Shown one piece after another: positions 51,585-60,550 of a stretch of DNA of 64,000 bases. The notes under the pieces are model-generated. The model made no database searches, was not told the origin of the DNA, and was given only the letters and a program-made list of their open reading frames with translations. Each line of letters begins with the position of its first letter. The first letter of the stretch is position 1. Source of the stretch: CACIAM-69d sp001698445 (lineage in GTDB: Bacteria; Cyanobacteriota; Cyanobacteriia; CACIAM-69d); NCBI RefSeq assembly GCF_043235035.1, contig NZ_JAZAQF010000049.1, forward strand, positions 1-64,000, in the 5' to 3' direction. The position numbers were made by a program, and so were the translations under genes.

Positions 51585-52250
51585 TCAAACTAACTGTGGG
51601 AACTGACGAACCGCCACCTGTCCCCGGGAACTGAAACAAATCAGCCCCTGGCTTTCCGTCGTTTGTTGTTGGCTGAATCCCGTAATCTGATAACCCGTGG
51701 TGTCATAAAAGGTCACCATTCCACCCTGTCGCAGGGCCAGGCGATTGAACGGCGCAAAATAAGCATAATCCAGATGGTTTTGGCGGCCTTGGATTGAGGG
51801 CTGGCCCCAGTCCCTTGGCCACCAGCAATCGACCGCTCCGAAATCCATGGGCGGCATGGGGTTCCAGGGAAACGGCGACTGGCCAGGGGTTGCTTGACTG
51901 GGGGGCTGGCGAGGTGGCTGACTGGATGGGGCGATCGGGGCGCTTTGGTATTGCACCTGGGTTGAGTGGGCAACACCTGGAGTGGTTGGCAATTCTGTCG
52001 CCCAGGTCTGGCACAAGTCCTGGTACAAGTCTTGGCACAGGTTAGCCACCCGAGCTTTCAGGGACTGATTAAACAGATCCCCAATCATCATCATCCCTCC
52101 CTGCATCCATTGGCCCGCCCCGCCCAACTCCGGGTGATTAAACTGGGCCATGGTTCCGCGTCCCGATCGAATCCTGTCGGCCAAATGGCTGACCGCTGCC
52201 ACCGAGAACCCGTGGCGATCGGCGATCGACTGTAGCCTTTGAATATCCAT
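51585..52250 (-). CDS. SHOCT-like domain protein
   Basis: The 221-residue protein has an N-terminal helix-rich part (IQRLQSIADRHGFSVAAVSHLADRI), the segment GGTMAQFNHPELGG...QWMQGGMMMIGDLFN-like followed by LKARVANLCQDL, and a Pro/Gln linker. A C-terminal beta domain follows (DYAYFAPFNRLALRQGGMVTFYDTTGYQITGFSQQQ). The MAQFNHPELGG/GDxFN pattern is one I associate with proteins annotated SHOCT domain-containing, recalled from memory. The role is unknown. It is 24 bp upstream of the PlsY-like fusion on the same strand, so the two are probably co-transcribed. Confidence 0.65.
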   Translation of the reverse strand: MDIQRLQSIADRHGFSVAAVSHLADRIRSGRGTMAQFNHPELGGAGQWMQGGMMMIGDLFNQSLKARVANLCQDLYQDLCQTWATELPTTPGVAHSTQVQYQSAPIAPSSQPPRQPPSQATPGQSPFPWNPMPPMDFGAVDCWWPRDWGQPSIQGRQNHLDYAYFAPFNRLALRQGGMVTFYDTTGYQITGFSQQQTTESQGLICFSSRGQVAVRQFPQLV

Positions 52251-52526
52251 GCCCCTACCTCAGTCCCTGACGATTGGATTTACGGTTTTTGATTTACTTT
52301 CGATTTACTTTCGATCTACCTTTTTTGACTATGCTTTTCTGATCGTTCTTCTCGATTGCTCTTCTTAATTTTTCTGTTTGATGGCTCTCTGATTACAATT
52401 GGATCACTATTTGATCACTATTTGACCTACGTTGTGATTGATTGACAGTTGAATCATCGAAAATTCATCCATCGAAAATTCATCCATTGGGAACTGCTCG
52501 ATTAGAAATTTATCGTAACTTCACCC
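52251..52526. other. Divergent spacer with several short tandem repeats
   Basis: The 276-bp spacer holds TTTACTTTCGAT repeated (about 52290-52317), GATCACTATTTGATCACTATTTG (about 52404-52426) and ATCGAAAATTCATCC twice (about 52456-52486). All are local duplications of 10-15 bp. Promoters for the divergent SHOCT-like and ABC permease genes must lie here. Confidence 0.6.
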
Positions 52527-53369
52527 ATGCAATCTTCTCCTCAACCCCCTAAAGTTTCCCCAAAGCCCTTGATGTCGCAAATTCGGCGATCAGGAGCCAT
52601 CTTCCGCGCCCTAAGCACCACCTATTACGCTTATATGTTGGAATATCGGGCGGAATTATTGCTTTGGGCCCTCTCGGGAGCCGTGCCGTTCATTTTGATG
52701 GGTGCTTGGGTCAAAGCGGCGGAAACGGGGCAATTTGGGCTGTCTTCCATCCAATTTGCTCAATATTACCTAGCCGCATTCATTGCTCGACAAATGAACG
52801 TGGTTTGGGTGGTTTGGGAATTTGAGAAAGAAGTAAACCAAGGTCTCCTTTCGCCCAAGCTTTTACAGCCGATCGACCCAGCTTGGCATCACCTGGTTTC
52901 CCACCTCACGGAGCGATTTGTGCGATTGCCGATCATTGGGTTGCTCGTGATTTTATTTTTTGTGCTCTATCCCCAATCATTTTGGCTGCCCAGCGCCACA
53001 AATCTCTTGGGGTTTATGATCATTACGCTTTTGGCCTTTGGCCTGCGATTTTTAATTCAATACACCTTTGCCATGGGGGCATTTTGGATGGAAAAAGCGG
53101 CCGCCCTGGAACAGGCTTGGTTTTTTATTTATCTGCTGGGTTCAGGAATTTTGGCTCCATTGGAGGTGTTTCCGCCCCTGGTGCGATCGATTGTGGAATG
53201 GACTCCGTTTCCTTATCTGATCCACTTTCCCGCTGCGTTGTTGATGGGTTTGCCGGTGGATTGGGGTAAGGGACTCTTGGCGATCGGGCTGTGGAGTGGC
53301 TTTTTCTATGGCTTGAATCGTTGGCTCTGGCGGCGGGGTCTGCGGCAATATTCCGGCATGGGAGCCTAG
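52527..53369 (+). CDS. ABC-2 family transporter permease
   Basis: The 280-residue membrane protein has six predicted helices and resembles the cyanobacterial ABC-2/DUF990 permeases. Marks are YYAYMLEYRAELLLWALSG near the start, FIARQMNVVWVVWEFEKEVNQGLLSPKLLQPIDP in the cytoplasmic loop, and ILAPLEVFPPLVRSIVEWTPFPYLIHFPAALL near the end. Such permeases export lipids, drugs or peptides together with an ATPase and often a second permease; neither is adjacent here. The TAG stop (53367-53369) directly abuts an inverted-repeat element, and its last base is also the first base of that element. Confidence 0.85.
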   Translation: MQSSPQPPKVSPKPLMSQIRRSGAIFRALSTTYYAYMLEYRAELLLWALSGAVPFILMGAWVKAAETGQFGLSSIQFAQYYLAAFIARQMNVVWVVWEFEKEVNQGLLSPKLLQPIDPAWHHLVSHLTERFVRLPIIGLLVILFFVLYPQSFWLPSATNLLGFMIITLLAFGLRFLIQYTFAMGAFWMEKAAALEQAWFFIYLLGSGILAPLEVFPPLVRSIVEWTPFPYLIHFPAALLMGLPVDWGKGLLAIGLWSGFFYGLNRWLWRRGLRQYSGMGA

Positions 53370-53511
53370 GGCCTGTCGTCATTTTCTGAGATCAGACAAC
53401 AACGGTTGGTTTTCCATGCCCCAATCGTGGGGAACAAGGGGCTTGAGCATCTTGTTCCTCACGATCTGACAACGGTGGAATCAGGGTTTCAGGCGATTTG
53501 ACGACACGCCC
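53369..53511. mobile_element. Free-standing inner inverted-repeat element (143 bp)
   Basis: The unit runs from GGGCCTGTCGTCA (53369-53381) to TGACGACACGCCC (53499-53511), with TA at both borders (53367-53368, 53512-53513). It has the same length as, and high similarity to, the unit nested at 196-338, including CAAGGGGC(T/C)TGAGCATCTTGT. It has no coding capacity and starts within the stop codon of the ABC permease gene. Confidence 0.75.
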
Positions 53512-53544
53512 TAAGCGGCAGGCCTCAGCAACAAAAGCGCCCAA

Positions 53545-53580
53545 GTAGGAGCGTACGGGTGTACGGCCGTGCGCCCCCAC
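53545..53580. repeat. Diverged GC-rich palindrome between the element and rsh
   Basis: GTAGGAGCGTACGGGTGTAC followed by GGCCGTGCGCCCCCAC resembles the palindrome found in mutS2 with several changes. It lies beyond the rsh stop codon and could act as a transcription end for that gene. Confidence 0.55.
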
Positions 53581-53598
53581 AGGCATTTCCCTTGATCG

Positions 53599-55863
53599 CT
53601 ATTCCGCGTTTTGGAAAACCCGCCGCAGATCAATCACGTCGCTCATCTTGCGAATGTGGGTAAAGACCCGATCGAGCTGGGCCCGATCGCAGATGTCAAT
53701 GCCCAAGGTGATCATGGCCGTTTCGCCCGGCTTGGTTTTCACGGCGGCCCGGTTCACGTTCACATTCGAGTCCGCCAGTCGGGTCAGGATATCCTTGAGC
53801 ACCCCCACCCGATCGATTGTTTCCACCCGAATTTCCACCGGATAGGTGGGCTGGCGACCCACATTGGTCACCTCGGGGTTCCAACTCACCGGAACCAGGC
53901 GATCGCCCGGCACATTCGCCAAATTGCTGCAATCTTGGCGGTGAATGGCCAAGCCCCGGCTGCTGCGGGTCACCACCCCCACGATCGGCTCGCCCGGCAC
54001 CGCGTGACAACAGCCCGCCATGTGATGCAACAGCCCTTCCACCCCCAAAATGGGCGACAGGCGATGGCGATTTGACCCCGAATCCCCGTGGGGGCGCGGG
54101 CTAGACGACGGCATAATCACCGCCTCAGCCACCGGTTGCGCGGTTTTCACCACCTCGCGAATCCGCCCCAGCAGCATATTCAACGTAATTTCCCCGTAGC
54201 CCAACGCGGCCAGGGTGTCATCCACGCTGTGGTAGTTGCAGCGTTCCGCCACCGCCTGCATAGGTGCGGACTTCAGAAAACTTTCAAACCCCTGCTTACC
54301 CAGTTCCTTTTCCAGCAGTTCGCGGCCGCGGCTGATGTTTTCTTCCCGGCGCGATCGCTTGTACCACAGCCGAATTCGGTTGCGGGCCGTGGCCGTCACC
54401 ACAAAGTTCAGCCAATCGAGGCTGGGGTGCGCATTTTTCTGGGTGATGATTTCAATGATGTCGCCGTTTTGCAGGCCCGTGTCCAGGGTCACCATCCGGC
54501 GATTCACCAGGGCCCCCGCGCAATGGTTGCCCACCTCCGTATGAATTCGGTAGGCAAAATCCACCGGGGTTGCATGGTTGCTGAGGGCAATCACATCGCC
54601 CTTGGGTGTAAAGACATAAATCTCATCCTCAAAGAGATTTTTCTTAACATTTTCCAGGTACTCATGCGCATCCTTCAGATCGCTTTGCCACTCCAGCAAT
54701 TGCCGCAGCCAAATAAACTTTTCATCATCGGTGCTGGCGGCCAAGTGGCTACCACCCGTTTCCTTATATTTCCAGTGGGCTGCAATCCCGTATTCCGCCA
54801 CCCGATGCATTTCTTCGGTGCGAATTTGCACTTCCAAGGGCCGTCCCGTCAAGCCAATCACTGAGGTATGAAGCGATTGATAGCGGTTGGGTTTGGGCAG
54901 GCCAATGTAATCCTTGAATCGGCCAGGAATGGGGCGAAATTCATCATGAACCACGGCTAAAGCGCGGTAACATTCATCAACCGATTGAACAATGACGCGC
55001 ACGGCAGCAATGTCATAAATCTCCCAGAAGCTTTTATTCTGGCGCTGCATCTTTTGGTAAATGCCATAGAGATGCTTGGGACGGCCGCTGGTTTCGGCGC
55101 TTTGAATGCCCAGTTGGTTGAGCCGATCGCGCAGAATTTGCAACACCCGATCGAGCCGGGCCTCACGATCGGTGCGCTTTTCCGCCACCAGTTCTTGAAT
55201 TTCCCGATAGGCATCCGGTTGAAGATATTTAAACGACAGATCTTCCAGCTCCCACTTAAAGCGCCCAATGCCCAGACGATTGGCCAAGGGTGCAAAAATG
55301 TCCATGGTTTCTTGGGAAATTCGGCGTTGTTTTTCTGGAGCCAAATGCTCCAAAGTGCGCATATTGTGCAGGCGATCGGCCAATTTCACCACAATCACGC
55401 GAATGTCCTTGGCCATTGCCAAAAACATGCGCCTGAAATTTTCCGCCTGCTGCTCTTTTTTACTAGAGAAATTAAACTTAGAAAGCTTCGTGACCCCTTC
55501 CACCAAAAATCGCACTTCTGCACCAAACCTGGCTTCCAAATCTTCCAGAGTTGTAGCCGTGTCTTCCACAATATCGTGTAAAAAACCTGCCGCAATCATC
55601 TCGGGGCTGCCCCCCAATTCTCGCAGCAAACCAGCCACTGCCACCGGATGGGCAATATAGGGTTCACCGGAAGCCCGATATTGATCTTGATGTAGATCAT
55701 AGGCAAATTGAAAGGCTCGACAAATCAAGCTGTTGCCTAGGGGGCGTTCCGTGCCTTGGGGGTGATGAAAATCCTCCATTAAACATTGGCTAAGCCAGGT
55801 GGGCAACGACAGGCTGGGATATTCATCAATGGGCGAGTAATGGTGGGAAACGGCGACAACCAT
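53599..55863 (-). CDS. Bifunctional (p)ppGpp synthetase/hydrolase (Rel/Spo)
   Basis: The protein has 754 aa from ATG 55863; the frame extends to 55986, but ATG 55863 gives the usual length. The HD hydrolase domain (HPVAVAGLLRELG, GFLHDIVEDT with the HD pair, KLADRLHNMRTL) is intact. The synthetase domain follows (YGIYQKM, DIAAVRVIV, DYIGLPKPNRYQSLHTSV), then TGS (YVFTPKGDVIALSNHATPVDFAYRIHTEVG), a helical/zinc-finger-like region and a C-terminal ACT domain. It controls the stringent response in darkness and nutrient stress. It is the only long RSH in the window, is monocistronic and is flanked by repeats on its 3' side. Confidence 0.96.
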   Translation of the reverse strand: MVVAVSHHYSPIDEYPSLSLPTWLSQCLMEDFHHPQGTERPLGNSLICRAFQFAYDLHQDQYRASGEPYIAHPVAVAGLLRELGGSPEMIAAGFLHDIVEDTATTLEDLEARFGAEVRFLVEGVTKLSKFNFSSKKEQQAENFRRMFLAMAKDIRVIVVKLADRLHNMRTLEHLAPEKQRRISQETMDIFAPLANRLGIGRFKWELEDLSFKYLQPDAYREIQELVAEKRTDREARLDRVLQILRDRLNQLGIQSAETSGRPKHLYGIYQKMQRQNKSFWEIYDIAAVRVIVQSVDECYRALAVVHDEFRPIPGRFKDYIGLPKPNRYQSLHTSVIGLTGRPLEVQIRTEEMHRVAEYGIAAHWKYKETGGSHLAASTDDEKFIWLRQLLEWQSDLKDAHEYLENVKKNLFEDEIYVFTPKGDVIALSNHATPVDFAYRIHTEVGNHCAGALVNRRMVTLDTGLQNGDIIEIITQKNAHPSLDWLNFVVTATARNRIRLWYKRSRREENISRGRELLEKELGKQGFESFLKSAPMQAVAERCNYHSVDDTLAALGYGEITLNMLLGRIREVVKTAQPVAEAVIMPSSSPRPHGDSGSNRHRLSPILGVEGLLHHMAGCCHAVPGEPIVGVVTRSSRGLAIHRQDCSNLANVPGDRLVPVSWNPEVTNVGRQPTYPVEIRVETIDRVGVLKDILTRLADSNVNVNRAAVKTKPGETAMITLGIDICDRAQLDRVFTHIRKMSDVIDLRRVFQNAE

Positions 55864-56541
55864 AGGATTTTTGAGGGAAAAAATTAGGGTCTGGGATGGA
55901 GGGTGAGGAGCGATCGAGCGAGTGATGGTCATTCCACTGGCCAATTCCCATTGATGAGAATGATCCCCAGCCTGAAGGGTGTGCAATCAAGCCCAATCCG
56001 CGCAAAGGGCGATCGGAAACGGCGATTCTTCAGGGCTGGAGCTGAACCAATGGCCAACCAATGACCAACCAAAGTGAATGCTTAGACGGGGAAAAGGATG
56101 GCTGAAATGGGGCCGAGTGATGACCCCAGGCTGAGGGAACATCACACATCAACTCAGCAATTCAAAACAAAGAGCCTGAAAGCAAAATGACCTGCGGAGA
56201 CGACAAGAAGAGCCTCAAACTGCTAGGGTGCTGTTAACCCCCTGGCCCTGGCTGGAACATAGCGGCTGAGGCCGTTATCGCTAAAAGGAGTTTTAAATTT
56301 AGAGAACGCTGTAATTAGGTCTAACTTAGAAAGCTGGTTTCTGTCATGCTTCGACCAAATTTTCTAAGCATCCCTGACCTTTGGACTGTGGTTTGTGAAC
56401 AGCCCTAAGGTTGGAGGAAATTTTTATGAAATGCCATAGATTCTACTAAATTCTCTTCGGTTTCACGCAATTGGGAATGATGTTTTTTGGATTACACCCG
56501 ATCGCCCTGATCCCTGCCCTTTGACTACGACCGATCGCCCT
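55864..56541. promoter_or_regulatory. Long divergent spacer upstream of rsh and the PatD-like gene
   Basis: The 678 bp contains no recognised RNA family. Two short translated-looking frames occur. ATG 56188 gives MTCGDDKKSLKLLGCC. ATG 56426, preceded by TTGGAGGAAA, gives MKCHRFY and stops at 56447-56449. A TAGCGGCTGAGGCCGTTA inverted repeat lies near 56260-56278. The region probably has long leaders, but nothing can be assigned with certainty. Confidence 0.4.
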
Positions 56542-56985
56542 ATGCAATCTCCTAACCCAGCGGATGAAAAAATGTCAAACTCCGAACAGGAAGCAAGTTT
56601 CCAGTCAAAATCGATGCTTGATCGTAACTTGTCGAGTCAGGGCTACGAAAATCTGCGATTATCGCTGAAATGCTTTGAATTTCACTTGCAAGCAGCCACC
56701 CAGCCTCCGGTGGATCTGAATGAGGTGCTGGCCGATCTGCGGATGGCGGTGACGGGGCTGGCGGAAGGCAGCGGTCTGGAGCAATCACTGCAAGTGGAAA
56801 TTTACAAACAGTTACGTTTGCTGGAAACGGATTGGGCGTTTTTGCGAATGGCTCGCCAACCAGCGACTTTTGCTCAGCGACGATCGACCATGCAAGAGCG
56901 GCTTAAGCTGTTGCAGAGCTATTGCACCCACGGCCAGGCCCTGATGGCAGGTGAAGGGGCGATCGCGTCAGATCACGGGCAATGA
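56542..56985 (+). CDS. PatD-like protein
   Basis: The protein has 147 aa from ATG 56542; TTG 56521 and ATG 56572 are alternatives. The first 45 residues are polar and disordered. The conserved-looking part is helical (YENLRLSLKCFEFHLQ, LRMAVTGLAEGSGLEQSLQVEIYKQLRLLETDWAFLRMARQPATFAQRRSTMQERLKLLQSYC). The EI.KQLRLL..D..FL..AR.PAT...R......RL..L..YC pattern matches what I recall of PatD, a modulator of heterocyst frequency in Anabaena linked to FtsZ. Homologues occur in non-heterocystous strains, where the role is less clear. The TGA stop is in a tandem array. Confidence 0.65.
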   Translation: MQSPNPADEKMSNSEQEASFQSKSMLDRNLSSQGYENLRLSLKCFEFHLQAATQPPVDLNEVLADLRMAVTGLAEGSGLEQSLQVEIYKQLRLLETDWAFLRMARQPATFAQRRSTMQERLKLLQSYCTHGQALMAGEGAIASDHGQ

Positions 56986-57041
56986 ACAGGGGCAATGAGC
57001 AGGGGCAATGAATGCGGGGGCAATGAATGCGGGGGCAACTA
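56976..57041. repeat. Stop-codon-spanning tandem array, GGGCAATGA unit
   Basis: The words ACGGGCAATGA, ACAGGGGCAATGA, GCAGGGGCAATGA, ATGCGGGGGCAATGA and ATGCGGGGGCAACTA follow each other. The first contains the last codons (Gly, Gln) and the TGA stop (56983-56985) of the PatD-like gene. The array ends 14 bp before the convergent gene's stop codon. Confidence 0.9.
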
Positions 57042-57054
57042 TCTTGGGGATGTC

Positions 57055-58317
57055 TTAGGGATTCTGTCCGTCAATGATCCAGCCATTTTGCATCAGCTCA
57101 GTGGTCAGGTTGGCAGCCCCAAGACGTGATCGCCACTGTTGGGCCATGGATTGGTCGGCAAAGGGGCCAATGCGCAGACCGCCGGTTTCGTTGGGGAAAA
57201 CGCTGGAAGCCGGAACCCCCAGTTCACTGAGCTGGTTAATCAGTTGCGCGAGGGGCGATCGCTCGTTGGTCACCACCACAAAATAGGCCGGGTCATTGGT
57301 TGCCGTGGCGCTGGCGGCGGCCAGGGTGCTGGGGAGCTGATTGCTCGATCGAGGCAAAGGCGCAAGGCGGCTGGGGGCTGGCGCAAAGATCGGTTCCGAG
57401 TCCGGCAGGCTGGCCATGGGTTCCGGTGGTGGTTCAGGCAAACTGCGCGATCGGCTGGTGTTCCCCAAGGGGGGCAACCGGCGGCCCGCCATCGGGAGCG
57501 GAGCCGTGTTGCTGGGAGGTTGCCATTGGGGATCACGGTCAGCGGGTTCAAAATTGGCAAAAAGGGCGCTGGGATCCGGTTCATTCTGATTGGGGCCTCG
57601 CGTTGGCGACCACCCGGCCGCGCTTGATCGAGCGGGCAAGGGCGATCGAACCGGTTGCACCCGATTGAAGGAATTGACGCTGGCATTAACCGTGGCATCG
57701 GATCCAGAACCCGCCGATCCGGAAACCGCCGAGTCGCTCAATTCGCCAATTTCAGCGGTGATCCCCCGTTGAGCCAGTTCTCGCACCCGGGCAGTGGCAT
57801 CGATCGATCGCTCAAATAGCCCAGCCCGCACGGCCGTTTGCCCCCGATAGGTAACAAAAGCTGCCGTGGGAGACAGTTGTTTAACCTGCTCAAAGAGTCC
57901 CAAGCTATCGCCGAGGGCATAGACCACATAACGGCCTTGGCTGGGAACCACCGGCTCAAAGAAGTTGCGATCGGTTGGGTTCGTTGGGGCGATCGCGCTG
58001 GAGGTGGTTGGAGGTTCCTGCACCATGGTCACCCCCGAGCCAGCTCCCTCCTCCACCACCCAGCCGGTTTCTTCCGCAGCCGTTGGGTTCGCGATCGGGC
58101 TGGGGCGCGGTGCTTCCAACACTTCCACATCAATCGGTGAGCGCGGTGGGGGCGCAGCAGCAGGCCTTTCAGCCTCGGAGATCGGCGCGGCCGGCGCACC
58201 GGGCAAGGGCGCACCAAAGGGAAGCGTGTCATTAGCCGAAGCTACGGGGGCGATCGCTCCCAGGCCGCAGCAGGTCAGCGCCATTGCCCCCAACCAACGC
58301 CCCCAGCTTTGGCCCAT
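57055..58317 (-). CDS. Exported protein with SPOR-like repeats
   Basis: The protein has 420 aa from ATG 58317, which begins a canonical signal peptide (MGQSWGRWLGAMALTCCGLG...ASA). The open frame continues to ATG 58491 and adds 58 residues with a Met/Asp/Glu-rich start encoded by a CCATAT hexamer repeat, so the longer form is possible. The mature part has a Pro-rich region and a SPOR-like unit (GRYVVYALGDSLGLFEQVKQLSPTA, RGQTAVRAGLFERSIDATARVRELAQRGI). A long disordered stretch and a second SPOR-like unit at the C-terminus (AYFVVVTNERSPLAQLI, LRIGPFADQSMAQQWRSRL) follow. SPOR domains bind denuded septal peptidoglycan, so a wall or division role is inferred. Confidence 0.75.
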   Translation of the reverse strand: MGQSWGRWLGAMALTCCGLGAIAPVASANDTLPFGAPLPGAPAAPISEAERPAAAPPPRSPIDVEVLEAPRPSPIANPTAAEETGWVVEEGAGSGVTMVQEPPTTSSAIAPTNPTDRNFFEPVVPSQGRYVVYALGDSLGLFEQVKQLSPTAAFVTYRGQTAVRAGLFERSIDATARVRELAQRGITAEIGELSDSAVSGSAGSGSDATVNASVNSFNRVQPVRSPLPARSSAAGWSPTRGPNQNEPDPSALFANFEPADRDPQWQPPSNTAPLPMAGRRLPPLGNTSRSRSLPEPPPEPMASLPDSEPIFAPAPSRLAPLPRSSNQLPSTLAAASATATNDPAYFVVVTNERSPLAQLINQLSELGVPASSVFPNETGGLRIGPFADQSMAQQWRSRLGAANLTTELMQNGWIIDGQNP

Positions 58318-58646
58318 TGGGTTCTGGGGATGTTGACTCGGCTGATTCTGGCCCCGCTGGCGATATTTTGGAGGATGGGTGGGATGGGGTGCGCTCTCAA
58401 TATCACCGTGGATATCCATAGAAACTTGAGAAACTTTGACCGCTTCGGGTTCCATATCCATTTCCATATCCATCACCATCTCGATCTGCATGGAATTGAC
58501 CGTTGATTAGCCCACGACTAGCCCGCCGGTATCGGCTACGCACCCATCATCATCGCCGCCTATCATCATAGCCAGGCGATCACCGCAGCATCACCCATCC
58601 AATCCGCGATCCCAGGTGTTCATGGAAGTGGGCAAGTTTTGTGCCC
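58318..58646. other. Spacer or N-terminal coding extension upstream of the SPOR-like gene
   Basis: Bases 58318-58491 may be coding if the longer SPOR-like protein is made. The CCATATCCATTTCCATATCCATCACC microsatellite occurs near 58452-58478. The rest is a short spacer after the histidine kinase stop codon, without a visible terminator. Confidence 0.35.
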
Positions 58647-60539
58647 CTAGGTCAGCGGATCCGGTTGAATCGGCAACTCCACCCGAAATTCCGTTCCTTC
58701 CCCGATCGCCGTGCTGAATTCAATGAGTCCGCCGTGGGACTTCACAATTCTTTCGCTCACGGACAAGCCCAACCCCGTCCCCCGGCCCACCTGCTTTGTG
58801 GTGAAAAAGGGATTGAAAAGCTGATCTCGCGCCGATTCAGGAATCCCCATCCCGTTATCCCGTACCAACACCCGCACCCGATCGCCCAAATTGACCAGGG
58901 ATACCGTCAGCGTGGGTTGCCAATTGGAGTCTTGGCGCTGTCGATCTTGGCGAGTTGCCTCCTCCAGTGCATCCAGCGCATTGGTCAGTAAATGCAACAA
59001 AACCTGATTGATTTGGTTGGGATAACACAAAACCGGCGACACCGCCTCATAGCGCGTTTCGAGATTGACGCTCAATCCCGTTCTTTTGGCCATGGAATCG
59101 TTGCCCGTAAGCCGATGGTTCAGAATTAACAGAGCGTGCTTAATGCTTGACTGTAAATTCAGGGGCTTCATTCCCTCCTCATCCAGGCCAGAAAAGGAGC
59201 GCAAAGCCAAGACGATCGAATTAATTCGCAACACACCATTCTGCATGGAATCCATCAGCTTCAGAAAATCGTCTTGGATGAAGGGTAGATCTAACTCTGC
59301 CTCCAAGTTCTGTAGATGTTCCGGGCGATCGGGATAGGTTTCCTGATAGGCTCGCACCACATCAATTAAGTCTTTGGTGTAGTTTTTGGCATACAACAAA
59401 TTGCCCCGAATAAAACTAACGGGATTATTGATTTCATGGGCAATGCCAGCCACTAACTGGCCCAGACCGGACATTTTTTCCGCATGAATAAGCTGACTTT
59501 GGGTGTTGCGCAAATCCAACAATACCTGATTGAGTGCTGCCGCTCGATCGCTCGATAAACGCTCCAATTCAGTTAGGGATTCATTGGCCCGTCGCAAATC
59601 CCCGATCGCCACGGTGCGCTCTCGATTCACCTGCACATAGCTCAAGCAAAGGCCACTGAAGGGAACCAAATAGGCCACGATTTTCAGAAAATGGGCAATA
59701 TTAAACCCCGAATCGAATAGGGCCATTGACCCAAACACCATGTGGAGCTGAGTGGCAACCTGGGGAATCATGCTGACCCAAAGGGCCAAAGAAAAATAGC
59801 TGGGATATTTTTCATAAAACCGAGGCAGTCCCCACAAACCCAAAAGGGCAAACAGCACCAACGGCCCCAAATCCCAAGGACGAGTCACGATCGCATCGGG
59901 AAACAAGGTCGGTGGCAGTTTCTGACTGGTTAAGCACAGCCAAATGGTTAAATAGGCGAGCACACCTAACCCTAAGGATGCGAAACCAATTAATGCTGAA
60001 CTACCCAGCCAAGACCGGCCCACCCATTGCCAGCGATCGGGCAAAAGATGGCTGTTGGTGTTCGTAATCGCAACCAATCCCAGGGTCAAAATAGTGCCAG
60101 AAAATAACCGGCAGAGCACCCAAGTAAAAGGAATTAAGTCCACCGAGCTATCGACAGAATCAATCAGGCGATCGGCGGCCAGGGTGTGAAATGCATCCAT
60201 GCAACCGGCATAAAACAACACCAGCCCAATCAGCGGAGTGACCAAATCTCGATGCAACGTAAAGTGCAAAAAGGCCAACACCGCCGTTAGGGTAGCGGCT
60301 GCAAAGGCACTCCATTCCAAAATGGTGTGGATGAAACTACCCGCCAGCATGTGGTGCAACCCATCCACCAATTCCGGATCCTGCACAAAGCGAGGATCCG
60401 TCATGGCAGGAATAACCGTCGGATCCAAGGGCTGAATCACCGTGGAAAAAGACACCCCTGCCAACTCAAACAGTGACGGCAGAATGGTGATTACCAAAAC
60501 AGCCCCAACCCAAACTTGAATGATGCGTGGTTGAATCAT
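58647..60539 (-). CDS. Membrane sensor histidine kinase
   Basis: The protein has 630 aa from ATG 60539; the frame extends 13 codons upstream into a repeat array. A membrane sensor of about eight helices (about 10-310, with LIGLVLFYAGCMDAFHTLAADRLI and conserved His/Asp in helices) resembles MASE-type integral sensor domains. A coiled coil, a HisKA domain with His368 in LVAGIAHEINNPVSFIRGNL, and HATPase_c (NQVLLHLLTNALDALEEA, RDNGMGIPESARDQLFNPFFTTKQVGRGTGLGLSVSERIV) follow. The HEINNP type usually phosphorylates a separate regulator; none is nearby. The signal is unknown. Confidence 0.88.
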   Translation of the reverse strand: MIQPRIIQVWVGAVLVITILPSLFELAGVSFSTVIQPLDPTVIPAMTDPRFVQDPELVDGLHHMLAGSFIHTILEWSAFAAATLTAVLAFLHFTLHRDLVTPLIGLVLFYAGCMDAFHTLAADRLIDSVDSSVDLIPFTWVLCRLFSGTILTLGLVAITNTNSHLLPDRWQWVGRSWLGSSALIGFASLGLGVLAYLTIWLCLTSQKLPPTLFPDAIVTRPWDLGPLVLFALLGLWGLPRFYEKYPSYFSLALWVSMIPQVATQLHMVFGSMALFDSGFNIAHFLKIVAYLVPFSGLCLSYVQVNRERTVAIGDLRRANESLTELERLSSDRAAALNQVLLDLRNTQSQLIHAEKMSGLGQLVAGIAHEINNPVSFIRGNLLYAKNYTKDLIDVVRAYQETYPDRPEHLQNLEAELDLPFIQDDFLKLMDSMQNGVLRINSIVLALRSFSGLDEEGMKPLNLQSSIKHALLILNHRLTGNDSMAKRTGLSVNLETRYEAVSPVLCYPNQINQVLLHLLTNALDALEEATRQDRQRQDSNWQPTLTVSLVNLGDRVRVLVRDNGMGIPESARDQLFNPFFTTKQVGRGTGLGLSVSERIVKSHGGLIEFSTAIGEGTEFRVELPIQPDPLT

Positions 60540-60550
60540 GGGGTCGCGAT

